This document shows, piece by piece, positions 16,920 to 25,302 of a stretch of DNA of 37,454 nt; within the stretch, counting starts at the first letter, position 1, and each line of letters starts with the position of its first letter. Source of the stretch: Planctomycetota bacterium (lineage in GTDB: Bacteria > Planctomycetota > JACQVV01 > JASMLP01); the NCBI GenBank assembly GCA_030748635.1, contig JASMLP010000181.1:1-37454 (forward strand). Reading direction: 5' to 3'. Under the pieces are notes generated by a model that worked only from the letters and a program-made list of their open reading frames with translations, made no database searches and was not told the DNA's origin. A program made the position numbers and the translations under genes.

Positions 16920-18518
16920 CTAGTCGATGCTCGTCTGTTTGATGATATGTTCTTTGTGACTGTAAAGACGCTTCTCTCGTCTCTCAAAGCTTTGCCGTCC
17001 TTGCGTGCGATCCGCCAGGCCTTCGTAGATTCTCAGGGCTCGATCGATTTTGTCCTGGAGCCTCCTGCTTCGTTTTTGCGGGAAATTATTAAAATCCTTT
17101 TTGAATTCGGCCAGGATCTCGTTTTCGATGGCGTTCGCTTCTTTCCAGAGTTCCCAGGAACGGTAGTCGGCGCCGAGATAACAGTTCGTGATACTTTCGA
17201 GCGCTTCCTTGTAGGCGTGTTGTTCGGTGGGAGATGAATTTTTTAGTCCCTCGATGAAGAGGTCGGTGAAGTTGGATTTATATTCTCGCTCATAGCGCTC
17301 CCGTTCTTTCGAGCGGGGGTGTTTTTTCGTGCCGCGGATGGCGTGTGAACGTTTCCCCCCTCGTCCGATGAGCAGAACGAGGTGACGTTTTTTGGCATCC
17401 GTCGCGGTTTCCAGGCGTTGTTGCAATTCTTCTCGATCCCAGGGGACGATGATGTTCGGGAGGCCTTCGGCAAGAACGTCCAGGTTTTCTTCATTCTGAA
17501 CCTTGTCGAAGAGGCGCAAAAGTGTGGTGGTGTCTTTCTGGATCGACTGTTTCAAGGCTTCCAGTTCGTCTCCGAAGACGGTCTTGCCCAGAACGGTGTC
17601 GGCGTCCGATTTGCGATAGTTGGCGAGGATACTGCCGGCTTTGCAGGCGACAAATTCATCTTGTTTCCAGGTTTGAACCGCGTGCCGGATCTGGTCGATG
17701 TCTTTTCGTTGCCGGATGATTTCCAGGGCGGCAGTTCGCGCTTCTCGGACGGGACTTTTGAGAGCGACCTGGATGGCTTCGGCGACCGCAGGGTTTTTCA
17801 TGGGAATGAGGGAGTTTCGAGCAGTTTCCCGAATGGACTCTTCTTCATCCTCGAGGGCTTTGCCTAGCGCAAGAATGGCGTCGGGTTGGTCGAAGAGGCC
17901 CAGTTTGTCGGCCGCATGTTCGCGTAAGCTTGGATTGGTCGATCTCGCAATTCCTTCGACTCCCGATGTCCCGGGGTCGGCGAGCAAGAGAGAAGCCAGG
18001 GGGGCGGAGGCGCGACTGGATCCGGTTTGACCCAGAGCATCGATTGCCGTGGTGAGGAGACGTTCTTGGTCCTGGTTTTTTCGGATAAAGGCGGTGAGTG
18101 GATCCACCGCGAGATGCTCCAACTTGCTCAACGCGACCACCGCATAGTCGACAAGGATCTGGTCTTCGGCCTGCAAGGCCTCAAGCATGTGTGGCAACGC
18201 CTTCTCGTATCCCGCCCAGTTGGCTTGTTCGACGCATTCTCCGTAGATCAGGAGGATGGCGATCTTCTTGTTGGTTTTCGAACTGGGATACTGATCGACC
18301 AGAAGCGGCAACAGACTGTCGCGGGATAGATAGGCCGAGAGAAGCAATTGGGATTTATCGAATTTGAACGTACTGGCTCGCGGTTGGACGACGAAGGTGG
18401 TCAGCTTCGCGGCGATCCGGAACGGTTTGGTTTGGATGAAGTACGCGCCCGCAACGACGACAAAGATGAGTATTCCATAGAGTACGGCGTTGTAGGGCCG
18501 GGGAATTCGAATGTTCAT
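16920..18518 (-). CDS. HEAT-repeat protein with an N-terminal membrane anchor
   Basis: The 532-residue product has one membrane helix near the N-terminus (about 12-30, AVLYGILIFVVVAGAYFI). Residues ~55-330 form alpha-helical pairs of the HEAT/PBS-lyase type (DYAVVALSKLEHLAVDPLTA, LTTAIDALGQTGSSRASAPL, SIRETARNSLIPMKNPAVAE). The C-terminal ~180 residues are strongly charged and predicted helical (KKHPRSKERERYEREYK, RLQDKIDRALRIYEGLAD), perhaps a coiled coil. HEAT repeats usually serve protein binding; no enzymatic motif was seen. It ends 32 bp from the convergent exported-protein gene and begins 57 bp after the histidine kinase gene, so the two may share a transcript. Confidence 0.8.
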   Translation of the reverse strand: MNIRIPRPYNAVLYGILIFVVVAGAYFIQTKPFRIAAKLTTFVVQPRASTFKFDKSQLLLSAYLSRDSLLPLLVDQYPSSKTNKKIAILLIYGECVEQANWAGYEKALPHMLEALQAEDQILVDYAVVALSKLEHLAVDPLTAFIRKNQDQERLLTTAIDALGQTGSSRASAPLASLLLADPGTSGVEGIARSTNPSLREHAADKLGLFDQPDAILALGKALEDEEESIRETARNSLIPMKNPAVAEAIQVALKSPVREARTAALEIIRQRKDIDQIRHAVQTWKQDEFVACKAGSILANYRKSDADTVLGKTVFGDELEALKQSIQKDTTTLLRLFDKVQNEENLDVLAEGLPNIIVPWDREELQQRLETATDAKKRHLVLLIGRGGKRSHAIRGTKKHPRSKERERYEREYKSNFTDLFIEGLKNSSPTEQHAYKEALESITNCYLGADYRSWELWKEANAIENEILAEFKKDFNNFPQKRSRRLQDKIDRALRIYEGLADRTQGRQSFERREKRLYSHKEHIIKQTSID

Positions 18519-18575
18519 GTCTGTTTTCAGGTAGAGAGAAGGAAAAACGCAGTATACCGAGGAATTCCCCGGGGA

Positions 18576-19586
18576 TCATCTGGGAGGGCGGGTTAACGGG
18601 GTGGTGGGGCGGGTGTCGAATCGAGCGTTGTGACGACCGATGGCCGCGGCCAGGTCGCTGGGAATGGTGATTTTGAAATAGACCTCATGGTCCTTCCATT
18701 GGGTCACCCCGCAATGGGTACGGCCGAAATAAAAGGTTTCCAGGAAATGTCGGATGACGAAAAGTCCCAGTCCCTTGCCTCCTTGACTGGTGTGGCCAGG
18801 TTCCCAGGAACGCCCCAGGTTTTCATCGATCTGTACTCGAAGGCAAGGTTCACAGAAAGTGTCGCTGAAGTCGCTGTTCCCAACGTGGAAAACCTTGGGG
18901 ACGATTTTTCGGCATTGGCTACAGCCGAGGCCGGGTTTTCCCGGCGGTGGGAGTTTTTCGTGAATGTTGAGATCGTTGATGAACAGGATGGAAACCCACT
19001 CACCTCGAGTTTCTACCACGATTTTCAGCGCCTGTTTTCCCGAACAGTTACGCAGCGCGTTCTTGATGAACTCGTAGGCCACGAATTCCAGGACTGGAAT
19101 CCTTCCAGAACGGAGTGTGGTCTGGTCGGGCGGATCGAATTGGATGACCATGGGGAGTTCAAGGTGTTTGTTGAGTTGCAGTTGGACCTGGTGGTTGGGG
19201 TCGTCGGGGTCGAGGTTTCGACACTCGAAGCGCCCGACCTTGTCCCGGATGGCGGGCAAGAATTCATCGAGAGGAATCTCTTTCAGGTTCTGCGGGATGG
19301 GGCGCCGACCCTGACCACTTTTCAGACATTCGGCAAATTCCTCGAGAAAATTGATAAATCCGAGTCGGACTCGATTGATGTCTTGAATGAATCGGGTCTG
19401 TTCCCAGAGCGGTTCGGGAGGGTGAGGCATCTTGTCGATGATGTCGAGCATGCTGGAGGTTTCGTCATGGATGGCACGAACTTCATTGCCGATGGAATGA
19501 GTCAGCCCGGCGACCAGATTGATCCAGTTACGGGTTTGTTCAGCGCCTGAACGACTGGGCAGATCGTGCTTCTGGTCTCGATCCAT
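18576..19586 (-). CDS. Cytosolic histidine kinase with a zinc-ribbon-like insertion in the ATPase domain
   Basis: The ATG at 19586 is chosen because AGGTGG lies 8 nt upstream; it gives 336 residues without membrane segments. A helical dimerisation-like segment has THSIGNEV with candidate phospho-acceptor His30. The HATPase domain shows an N-box (EFIKNALRN, Asn176) and a glycine-rich lid box, GGKGLGLFVIRHF (269-281). Between them, where a DxGxG box would be expected, the protein reads FINDLNIHEKL and then CSQC (222-225), 19 residues, CEPC (245-248), the spacing of a treble-clef or ribbon zinc site. Such an insertion could make ATP binding depend on metal or redox state; this is inference. No response regulator gene adjoins it. 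Confidence 0.82.
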   Translation of the reverse strand: MDRDQKHDLPSRSGAEQTRNWINLVAGLTHSIGNEVRAIHDETSSMLDIIDKMPHPPEPLWEQTRFIQDINRVRLGFINFLEEFAECLKSGQGRRPIPQNLKEIPLDEFLPAIRDKVGRFECRNLDPDDPNHQVQLQLNKHLELPMVIQFDPPDQTTLRSGRIPVLEFVAYEFIKNALRNCSGKQALKIVVETRGEWVSILFINDLNIHEKLPPPGKPGLGCSQCRKIVPKVFHVGNSDFSDTFCEPCLRVQIDENLGRSWEPGHTSQGGKGLGLFVIRHFLETFYFGRTHCGVTQWKDHEVYFKITIPSDLAAAIGRHNARFDTRPTTPLTRPPR

Positions 19587-19764
19587 TAGGCGATCCACCT
19601 GGATAAAGCTTCGACACCTACTCGACTTCCCGGGAGAAGGAATAGAGATCGTTTGAAAAGCCTACTCGCTGACGGGACAAGGTGAGCGGTGGCGAAAGCG
19701 TGTAGGTATGGAGCCTGTTTCAGAAATCTCAAGGTTGCGGTGCCCGTGCCCTGGAGGGGGACCG

Positions 19765-20313
19765 TTACTCCTCTTCTAGGGGAACGATCCGGATGAAAGT
19801 GACTTCGGCCCGCCATTTGTCCCCTAACTTGTTGGGCTCGGTGAGACGCAGTCGCTCGCATTTGAGTTCGGGGTGTTTCTGTTCCACATTGGCGATGTAA
19901 AAGGCGAGTTGTTCGGGGCTGATGGTCTTCCACTCGATATTGACTCCCCATTTCTGCCAGTCGGGGAATCCGTCGAGCGGGTCGGGGTCTCTTTCGTAGT
20001 CGGGTGGAGATGGAATGGCCCCCTTGACGTCTCGAGGGACTGTGCTGAGGAAATAGCGACCCGGAGGAAGATTTTCTCCTTCGGCGAGGGTGCTCCCGCT
20101 GGCCTGTTGCTGAAGGTTGGCGTTGGCCAGTTTGCGACTCGCGTCGTAAAGAGCTGTAAGATCCTCTTCCGCGCGTTCGTAGGCGATTTTTAGATTCGAC
20201 AGTTTTTGGTTGGATTGATAGGCCATGACCATGATCGTTATGGCGAGGCCCCCCATGACGATCAGGAAGATGTTCAGAAAATCGAAACGATTGGAGAAGT
20301 TCTTGGCGCTCAT
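19765..20313 (-). CDS. PilO/GspM-like inner-membrane assembly protein
   Basis: The ATG at 20313 overlaps the stop of the PilM-PilN gene (ATGA), so translation is probably coupled; 182 residues. One membrane helix (about 14-34, NIFLIVMGGLAITIMVMAYQ) is followed by a coiled-coil-like helix (NLKIAYERAEEDLTALYDAS) and a periplasmic alpha/beta region (FYIANVEQKHPELKCERLRL, KWRAEVTFIRIV). This layout and its place after a PilM-PilN fusion match PilO/GspM proteins, although sequence similarity in that family is always low. A 178-bp gap separates it from the histidine kinase gene downstream. Confidence 0.6.
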   Translation of the reverse strand: MSAKNFSNRFDFLNIFLIVMGGLAITIMVMAYQSNQKLSNLKIAYERAEEDLTALYDASRKLANANLQQQASGSTLAEGENLPPGRYFLSTVPRDVKGAIPSPPDYERDPDPLDGFPDWQKWGVNIEWKTISPEQLAFYIANVEQKHPELKCERLRLTEPNKLGDKWRAEVTFIRIVPLEEE

Positions 20314-22115
20314 GATCCGTCCTCCTCTTCCTTGGCGAGATTTTCTGGAGACTGAGAAGGGGTGAGCGTGATATCGAGAGTGGATCTCCATTTGCCGCTG
20401 GGGAGTTGTTCCGCCTGATTGGCATAAGCTCGCATATAAGGGCGATGTTTATTGATGGCTTGCTTGATGTCGTCACCTGAAGACGGGGCTTCTGTCTCCA
20501 CGACGATAGACGCTTCGATGATCTGAGTCTCGTCGTCACCAAGCTTCTGGGGTTCGATTTCGATCCGTATGAAACGAAGGGTGTCGAGACGACGCTTTTT
20601 CTTTTCGGCAAGAATGAGCTTGAAAACATCTCGCCAGCTGACCAGGGCGGATTGTATCTCTGGACGCTCCTCTCCTTCGATTTCGCTGAATCGGGAAAGG
20701 ATCTGGTCTCGCATTCGTTGCATGACCAGATGGGTGGGGTACCGATTTTGGAGTCCCGAAAGGGTTTCGTCCGTATATTGTTCGAGAAAATATCGACCGT
20801 TTTCGAGGTAATCGGCGTAGACGCTGGAGTAAGCTTCCGTTCGGCGTTTGGCCTGGAAGGCGAGTACGAAGAAGAGCAGGAAAACGAGAAAGAAAGTGAA
20901 AGCCAGGCCTTCTCGAATTCTCTCGAAGAAATTGGTGAGTCGAAATTCTCCCTGACGGAGATCGAAGCCGATGGGGTCGACCTTGGAATTCCCGGGAGAG
21001 AGTCCTTTGAGGGCGGTTCCCAGCGGGATGGGTAAGGACCCTTCCAGATCTTCATACAGTCCGGGTTCGAGATTGTGATTGACGCTGGGAAGAATTTCGA
21101 GGGGAACGGTTTCGATGTCGAATTTTTCAGCCAGGAATTCGAGCAGATCCTCTCGAGCGGGTCCGCCTCCGGTGAGAATAATTCGTGACGGCTTTCCAGC
21201 TGTCTTCTGGGTGATGAGGGTTCTCTGGATCTGCTGGAACGCTTTGATCAAAAAAGCTTTGAGTCGTTTTTCGGCCGGTGGAATTTCCGGCTCTTTGGGA
21301 GAGGAGGCTTGGTCGGTTTCGGCCGCGTCTTTGGGAAGATCCTCCTCCAGTGAACTGACACTGATGATGAGGTCTTTTTCGAGACTTTGGAGATCGAACT
21401 GTTCGAGGTCGACCTCGGCGAGGTCGAATTCGTCGGTGAGGCTGCTGATGTCCATGCCGCCGGCAGCATCGGACGACTCCTCGAGGGACAAAGTGCCCAA
21501 TCGGGGGGTGCGGAGTTGAACGAGGCGCCCATCCTTCACCAGCGCGATTTTCATGGCTCTGGGGCCGAAATCCAGAAGGATTTGCGTTCCCTTGACCTTG
21601 TCGAGTTGGTTGAGGGTTTGCGCAATGCCGATCAGACTGGCGATGTCGACATCGATCGCGATGGGGTCGATGTCGCAGCGCCCAAGCATCTCGAGAATCC
21701 CACGGAGCCGATGACTTTCACAGGCCACCACCAGGATCTTCGACCGTTTTTCCTCCTGAGCGATGACGTAATAATCGATGACGAGTTCTTCGATAGCGTG
21801 GCCGGGTATGTATTTCTCGGCCTCGAATCGGACCACCTTGTCGATCTTGTCCCGTTCGGTATAGGGCAGATAGAACTCCCGGAAGATACACTGCTCTGCT
21901 GGCAACCCCACAACGACTCGGTCTCGACGGAACGAACCCTCGTTAAAGAGGTTTTCGATCGTCTGGGTCAAGATTTCAGGTTCAGGGGTGTCGCCGATCG
22001 AGGACGGTACCTCTTTCTCGGCGAACTGGACGACCTGGAATTTTTTGGGGCTCCCGGCGACCTGGCAGACACGGATAAATCGACTGCCCAGGTCGATGCC
22101 GACTGCTTTCGACAT
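20310..22115 (-). CDS. PilM-PilN (GspL-like) fusion protein of a type II secretion/type IV pilus-like machine
   Basis: The 601-residue protein begins with an actin/FtsA-like PilM domain: GIDLGSRFIRVCQ (phosphate 1), RVVVGLPAEQC, the VVRFEAEKYIPG segment typical of PilM, ILLDFGPRAMKIALV (phosphate 2) and RIILTGGGPARE (adenosine motif). An acidic insertion of about 80 residues (about 207-285, many Asp/Glu/Ser) interrupts the domain. A membrane helix at about 408-430 (LAFTFFLVFLLFFVLAFQ) leads to a PilN-like periplasmic part with long helices and a ferredoxin-like region (LRFIRIEIEPQKLGDDETQ). The fusion equals GspL in layout: the cytoplasmic part would bind the GspE ATPase encoded at 28714-30408. 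It is translated together with the next gene. Confidence 0.85.
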   Translation of the reverse strand: MSKAVGIDLGSRFIRVCQVAGSPKKFQVVQFAEKEVPSSIGDTPEPEILTQTIENLFNEGSFRRDRVVVGLPAEQCIFREFYLPYTERDKIDKVVRFEAEKYIPGHAIEELVIDYYVIAQEEKRSKILVVACESHRLRGILEMLGRCDIDPIAIDVDIASLIGIAQTLNQLDKVKGTQILLDFGPRAMKIALVKDGRLVQLRTPRLGTLSLEESSDAAGGMDISSLTDEFDLAEVDLEQFDLQSLEKDLIISVSSLEEDLPKDAAETDQASSPKEPEIPPAEKRLKAFLIKAFQQIQRTLITQKTAGKPSRIILTGGGPAREDLLEFLAEKFDIETVPLEILPSVNHNLEPGLYEDLEGSLPIPLGTALKGLSPGNSKVDPIGFDLRQGEFRLTNFFERIREGLAFTFFLVFLLFFVLAFQAKRRTEAYSSVYADYLENGRYFLEQYTDETLSGLQNRYPTHLVMQRMRDQILSRFSEIEGEERPEIQSALVSWRDVFKLILAEKKKRRLDTLRFIRIEIEPQKLGDDETQIIEASIVVETEAPSSGDDIKQAINKHRPYMRAYANQAEQLPSGKWRSTLDITLTPSQSPENLAKEEEDGS

Positions 22116-22289
22116 CCTTTGCTAATCCTTAGATCGGTCTATCTTCAGGGTATGAAAACAAGTGGCAGGCAATCTAACAGGTTCCGCTACAAGAGAAAAG
22201 GAACAACTGAGAGAAGACTCCAAGCAGAGGGCTCCACTGTCGAGGCAGGGACAAGCTTTTAGGCGTTTTGGCCCGGAATCCCGGATTTC

Positions 22290-22319
22290 TTGACACTCCG
22301 GGTAAAGGAGCGTTAGTAT
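22290..22319 (+). promoter_or_regulatory. Sigma70-like promoter of the four-helix membrane protein gene
   Basis: TTGACA at 22290-22295 is a perfect -35 element; 18 nt later comes TAGTAT at 22314-22319 as -10 (4 of 6 consensus positions, including the invariant TA and T). It lies 73 bp before the ATG at 22393, on the correct strand, in the divergent intergenic region. Confidence 0.55.
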
Positions 22320-22392
22320 CCCCCCTTCGATACTCGATTCGGAGAGGATATCCCTTTCGAGTTCCTGTCATTATCCTTAGGAGTCTCCAAGC

Positions 22393-23265
22393 ATGTCTAC
22401 CGAAGGAGTCGGTACTACGGGTACCTCGCCCGCAAATCCCCCCAAGAAGAACGATGATTACTGTCTGATCATTCCACTGCCCAAGATCGTTTTTTTCTAC
22501 CCAACGATGCTGGTGGCGCTTTTGTGCTGGTTCTGCACCGCCTCGGTTGAGGAGGATATCATAGGTAAGACTCTATATATGGGGCACTATGGGGAGGAGA
22601 AGGTTCAGAAAGCCCTGGGGGAAGGCGCTGGAGGAGAAAAGCCAGATTGGGGCGGAAAGAAAACGGTAAATATCTGGAATGGAGTGGCGAAGGAAGTGGG
22701 TGCTCTCGACGTCGAAACCGGCGCGACCCCGGCGAACTGGCCTGGGTGGGCTTTTCTCGTCGTTTTCACGCTCAATATCCTGGTTGTGGCTTTTGATTTT
22801 CCCGGAGTGAAGGCTCTGGCGACGGCATTTTTCGTCTTCGGGATCAGCGTGTTGATTCTGTACCTCAATGTCCTTTACAACATCATCGAGCCGCTCAGCG
22901 ATTTCATCAAGCAAGTCAGTCCTTTTGCCAGCAACGATTTTTACCTCTTCATCGTGTTTCTGCTGGCGATTGTTATCGGCATCAGCTTGTTCGTGAACCG
23001 CTTCTGGAACAAGTGGACTTTGACCCCGATTTCTCTTATTCACAAGCACGGAATGCTCGGTAATGTCCGAGAATACCGGACCATCAACCTGCAGGTTCAC
23101 AAAGAGATCCCTGATATTTTCGAATTCCTGCTTCTGGGCGCGGGGAGCCTGGTTTTCAAGCTGCCGGGCGAACCGGAGCCGATTCGACTGGAGAACGTGA
23201 TGTGGATCAGTTTGAAGGAGATCAAGATCAAGCGTTTGCTCTCCGAAGCGTTCATGGGGGACTGA
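22393..23265 (+). CDS. Four-helix membrane protein of unknown function
   Basis: The 290-residue protein has a short polar N-terminus and four hydrophobic segments: about 29-49 (KIVFFYPTMLVALLCWF), 117-135 (WAFLVVFTLNILVVAF), 140-165 (ATAFFVFGISVLILYLN) and 180-200 (FYLFIVFLLAIVIGISLF). Between the first two lies a 65-residue polar loop. The C-terminal ~85 residues (from WTLTPISLIHKHGMLGN to LENVMWISLKEIKIKRLL) are soluble and strand-rich, like a small PH-type domain found in bacterial membrane proteins; this is only a resemblance. AGGAG lies 9 nt before the ATG. The gene stands alone, with its own promoter and terminator, and is flanked by minus-strand genes. Confidence 0.8.
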   Translation: MSTEGVGTTGTSPANPPKKNDDYCLIIPLPKIVFFYPTMLVALLCWFCTASVEEDIIGKTLYMGHYGEEKVQKALGEGAGGEKPDWGGKKTVNIWNGVAKEVGALDVETGATPANWPGWAFLVVFTLNILVVAFDFPGVKALATAFFVFGISVLILYLNVLYNIIEPLSDFIKQVSPFASNDFYLFIVFLLAIVIGISLFVNRFWNKWTLTPISLIHKHGMLGNVREYRTINLQVHKEIPDIFEFLLLGAGSLVFKLPGEPEPIRLENVMWISLKEIKIKRLLSEAFMGD

Positions 23266-23308
23266 TCGTTCCGTCCGATACAGATTGGCCATCGCGAATT
23301 GAAAATTC

Positions 23309-23356
23309 ATCCGCCGTTCGAGGATCCTATTTCCGATCCTCGAACGGCGGATTTTT
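23309..23356 (+). terminator. Rho-independent terminator with an 18-bp perfect stem
   Basis: Arms 23309-23326 and 23335-23352 are perfectly complementary 18-mers with an 8-nt loop, followed by TTTT at 23353-23356 on the plus strand. It lies 43 bp after the stop of the membrane-protein gene. On the minus strand the stem is followed by GAATTTTC, so it may also slow transcription coming from ribB. Confidence 0.88.
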
Positions 23357-23480
23357 GTCCGACTCCGTGTTGGCGTCCATTCCGATGCGCGCGGGAAAGG
23401 TAGGGAGAAGTGGGTGACAACCCCTTCAAGGTTTTTACGCTCGGAACCCTTCGTTTTGAAGCGAGAAACGAAATGTTTTG

Positions 23481-24119
23481 TCAGAGGCTCTTGCCGCTGG
23501 CAACTACATTCTCCCGTTCCTGGCGATATGCGACGATATCGGCTACCGAACACATGGCCAGTTGGTGCGTGAGGCAGAATTGCTCGAGATCGGCGGCACG
23601 AGCCATCGTGCCGTCGGGATTGAGAATTTCGCAAATGACCGCGGCTCCGCGGAGACCGACCATTCGGGTGAGATCGACGGACCCCTCGGTATGACCGGCT
23701 CGTTGGAGGACGCCACCCTGACGGGCTCGTAGAGGAAATACGTGTCCTGGAGTGACGATATCTCCAGGTGAGGCTTCCTTCGCGACGGCGGCCCGGATGG
23801 TGGTGGCCCGATCCATGGCGCTGATCCCGGTCGTGACTCCACGATGAGCCTCGATCGAAAGGGTGAAAGCGGTATCTTTGTGATGCCCGCTGGATCGGGG
23901 CGCTAAGGGGATCTCGAGTCTGTCGAGGATCTCCCCTTCGAGCGCGAGGCAGATCAAACCGCTACCGTGTTTGGCCATGAAGGCGATTCCTTCCGCGCTG
24001 ACTTTTTCCGCGGCGAGAACCAGGTCGCCTTCATTTTCTCGACCCGGATCGTCCACCAGAACGATCATGTCACCTCGAGCAATTATTTCGAGAATGTCGG
24101 GTATCGGGACGCAAGTCAT
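23481..24119 (-). CDS. ribB: 3,4-dihydroxy-2-butanone 4-phosphate synthase
   Basis: RibB converts ribulose 5-phosphate to formate and dihydroxybutanone phosphate, a riboflavin precursor. The 212-residue protein is the stand-alone form (no GTP cyclohydrolase II part). Diagnostic motifs are DDPGRENEGDL (acidic active-site loop), SGLICLAL, TAFTLSIEAHRGVTTGIS, and HTEGSVDLTRMVG near the C-terminus with the catalytic His/Glu. It lies 61 bp downstream of the lipoprotein gene that ends the secretion operon, in the same direction, and could be a passenger on that transcript. No FMN riboswitch was recognised in the short gap. Confidence 0.96.
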   Translation of the reverse strand: MTCVPIPDILEIIARGDMIVLVDDPGRENEGDLVLAAEKVSAEGIAFMAKHGSGLICLALEGEILDRLEIPLAPRSSGHHKDTAFTLSIEAHRGVTTGISAMDRATTIRAAVAKEASPGDIVTPGHVFPLRARQGGVLQRAGHTEGSVDLTRMVGLRGAAVICEILNPDGTMARAADLEQFCLTHQLAMCSVADIVAYRQERENVVASGKSL

Positions 24120-24180
24120 GGGGACCTCGGAGGAGCCAGCGGTTTGATGGGGCAGAGGATAGCCTTCGCGCCCGGAAGCG

Positions 24181-25302
24181 TCAACGGGGGGTGAGAGGAG
24201 ATGGGTTGTGAGTCAGTTCGAGAGAAAATCGAACCGTTTCCTCTTGGGTTCCTTTCGCCTCGAGCATCAGCCTGTCTTCGGTGATCTGTTTTTGAATCCG
24301 GTCGTAAACAACACGGCGTTGGTAGTCTTTGATCGAGTATCGGAATCGGGAGCCGAGAACGATCGATTCGAGATTTATTCCTGTTCCCTCCATTATCAAT
24401 TGCTGGGGCGACCATTCCAGTAACCGATATTCCACAGTAAACGGAACTCGAGTGGAGTCGTCGAATTGACTTCCCAGTCTACGGGAAATACGCACCGCGG
24501 TTCGTAATAGGGAGCGGACAACGGCTCGGTTTTCGATTTCCCAGGTGGCTCCGGGAGAGAGCCTTTCGATTCGTTCGATCTGTCCCGCGGGAAAGGGGGA
24601 GTCTTCCCAGGCCCGGATTGCGTCTGTGAGGGCGCGGTAGGTGTTCGGGTGATAGTCCACTCGGGGCGCGTCCTCATCCCGGTATTCGTATCTGCTTTGT
24701 ACGCACTGGAGGATAGACCTTGGATCGACTTCCAGGCCCGCTCTCTTGGGGAGTCGGCCGTTGGGACGACGGTGGAATCCGAGGTGACCCCGAGGATCTC
24801 CTTCGTACTGAAAGAAAATCGTTTTTCCTGCGCGATCGGTGCCAACGAGGTGGGCATTCTCGGTTTTCCAGCGCTGGATGCGCAGATCGGAAAAGGATCT
24901 GGTTTCTTCCCGTTCATCGGCAAATCCGAGGACCCGACAATCTACGTGGTCGGAACGGGACATGAATCCTAAGCGGGTGTAAGCCAGGAGAGTATAGGGA
25001 GGGGTGTTCGGTTCGAGGAAAATGTAGCGAGTCGAGTTGCCATGTTTCCAAACACCACAGTTCAGGTCGGCTTCAGATTCCATCGCTGCGGCAAGGCCAT
25101 CTTGATGGAGCTGAAGCTCCATCTGAAAGTGGATACGAGCCCCAGCGGAGGGGCTCTTTGGCCACGCTTCGAGCGGAAGTCCCTGGCGTGTTTTCTGAAA
25201 AATAGCTCGTTTAATCGGTCCACTTCCGCAACCGGTGATGACGAGGCACGCCAGAAGGGAGGTGATCAAGGAAAGTCGAGGTGGGAGGAAAAGTCGGGTC
25301 AT
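24181..25302 (-). CDS. Lipoprotein translationally coupled to the pseudopilin operon
   Basis: The 373-residue product has a signal peptide with a good lipobox, ITGC (Cys25). The mature part is mixed alpha/beta with no motif I recognise: RIHFQMELQLHQDGLAAAM, NSTRYIFLEPNTPPYTLLAY, and strand-rich C-terminal stretches (FTVEYRLLEWSPQQLIMEG) that resemble outer-membrane lipoproteins of the LolB/LPS-export sort only in general character. The ATG overlaps the gspJ stop (ATGA), which ties its expression to the pseudopilins. A role as a pilotin or other accessory lipoprotein of the secretion machine is a guess from position. Confidence 0.8.
   Translation of the reverse strand: MTRLFLPPRLSLITSLLACLVITGCGSGPIKRAIFQKTRQGLPLEAWPKSPSAGARIHFQMELQLHQDGLAAAMESEADLNCGVWKHGNSTRYIFLEPNTPPYTLLAYTRLGFMSRSDHVDCRVLGFADEREETRSFSDLRIQRWKTENAHLVGTDRAGKTIFFQYEGDPRGHLGFHRRPNGRLPKRAGLEVDPRSILQCVQSRYEYRDEDAPRVDYHPNTYRALTDAIRAWEDSPFPAGQIERIERLSPGATWEIENRAVVRSLLRTAVRISRRLGSQFDDSTRVPFTVEYRLLEWSPQQLIMEGTGINLESIVLGSRFRYSIKDYQRRVVYDRIQKQITEDRLMLEAKGTQEETVRFSLELTHNPSPLTPR

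Noticed and set aside
19586..21055. 489-residue ORF on the minus strand
   Set aside because: It overlaps the PilM-PilN and PilO-like genes in another frame and its product is Ser/Arg/Pro-rich, typical of a shadow frame.
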